Shown in pieces: positions 5,368 to 5,650 of a stretch of 5,650 nt of DNA; the stretch's first letter is position 1, and every line of letters starts with the position of its first letter. Both the position numbers and the translations under genes were made by a program. Source of the DNA: Verrucomicrobiota bacterium. GTDB taxonomy: Bacteria; Verrucomicrobiota; Verrucomicrobiia; Opitutales; Opitutaceae. Where the stretch lies: positions 1 to 5,650 of the forward strand of contig JAUPWC010000367.1 in the NCBI GenBank assembly GCA_030916665.1, read 5' to 3'. The notes under the pieces were generated by a model, which saw only the letters and a program-made list of their open reading frames with translations, ran no database searches and had not been told where the DNA came from.

Positions 5368-5650
5368 TCAGCGCACCTTCGGCTGCTCGACCGCGACCAG
5401 CACCGGCTTGCTAAACGGCTTGAGCCTGATTAGGTCAGCCGGTTCCGCCGCCTTCCGGCCCCTGTCCTTCACATTCACATACCAGAGCGTCCCGACGACT
5501 TTCCCGGCTGCATCGCGTTCCTGATACGGGATGGCCCATGCGGTCGTGTGGCCCTTCTGTACGCTTTTAGCGTAGTCAGGATCGACGGAAATCATGTTCG
5601 CGTGCATCTTGTCGGCGAAGGCTTGCGCCTCGATTCGGGTGGCAAATTCA
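5368..5650 (-). CDS. Unrecognised small phage protein, C-terminal part
   Basis: The frame is open to the right edge, so the start is outside the window. Reading on from the edge adds about 15 residues (E-F-A-T-R-I-E-A-Q-A-F-A-D-K) before the internal Met at 5607, which has no SD before it; that Met is therefore unlikely to be the start. The visible part is at least 93 residues. It shows an amphipathic helix (about the first 20 residues), then H-T-T-A-W-A-I-P-Y-Q-E-R-D, then a beta-like G-T-L-W-Y-V-N-V-K-D-R, ending K-P-V-L-V-A-V-E-Q-P. There is no membrane segment and no catalytic motif I recognise. In podovirus-like late operons the gene before the scaffold is often a portal gene or a small accessory gene; this is too short and unlike a portal. 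It is 112 bases upstream of the scaffold ATG. Confidence 0.65.
   Translation of the reverse strand, partial: EFATRIEAQAFADKMHANMISVDPDYAKSVQKGHTTAWAIPYQERDAAGKVVGTLWYVNVKDRGRKAAEPADLIRLKPFSKPVLVAVEQPKVR

Overview
The window looks like part of the late (virion assembly) operon of a tailed phage or prophage. It is GC-rich, and every gene I can support lies on the minus strand, so transcription runs from the right edge to the left. The strongest anchor is a 409-residue coat protein of the P22 gp5-like family (HK97 fold with an inserted domain), preceded by an alanine/proline-rich scaffolding protein. That gene pair points to a podovirus-like head module. GC-rich DNA and strong Shine-Dalgarno sites suggest a GC-rich bacterial host, probably a proteobacterium, but nothing here fixes the host. 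No integrase, tRNA, att site, CRISPR array or insertion sequence is visible.

Layout in transcription order: (1) 5650-5368, the 3' part of a small unrecognised phage protein, open at the right edge. (2) 5367-5256, a 112-base gap holding two adjacent inverted repeats. (3) 5255-4398, scaffolding protein. (4) 4364-3135, major coat protein, followed by a GC-rich hairpin with a UUCG loop. (5) 3075-2815, an 86-residue putative head-associated protein with a Thr/Ser-rich middle, followed by a second hairpin. (6) 2759-1238, two tandem, clearly paralogous GT-A-type glycosyltransferases. (7) 1241-192, a DegT/DnrJ/EryC1/StrS sugar aminotransferase with its PLP lysine intact. (8) 191-1, the start of a left-handed beta-helix (hexapeptide repeat) acyltransferase, cut by the left edge.

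The two halves are organised differently. The structural genes are separated by gaps of 33 to 112 bases, with hairpins after the coat and head-protein genes. The four sugar genes overlap or abut (8-base overlap, 4-base GTGA overlap, TGA-ATG abutment), which suggests translational coupling as one cassette. Together they look like a phage-borne path in which a keto-sugar nucleotide is aminated, N-acylated and transferred by one or two glycosyltransferases. Their position directly behind the coat and head-protein genes makes glycosylation of the virion the most interesting hypothesis. Modification of host surface glycan or of phage DNA remains possible. The target, the sugar and the missing upstream enzymes (for example a nucleotidyltransferase and a 4,6-dehydratase) cannot be read from this window.
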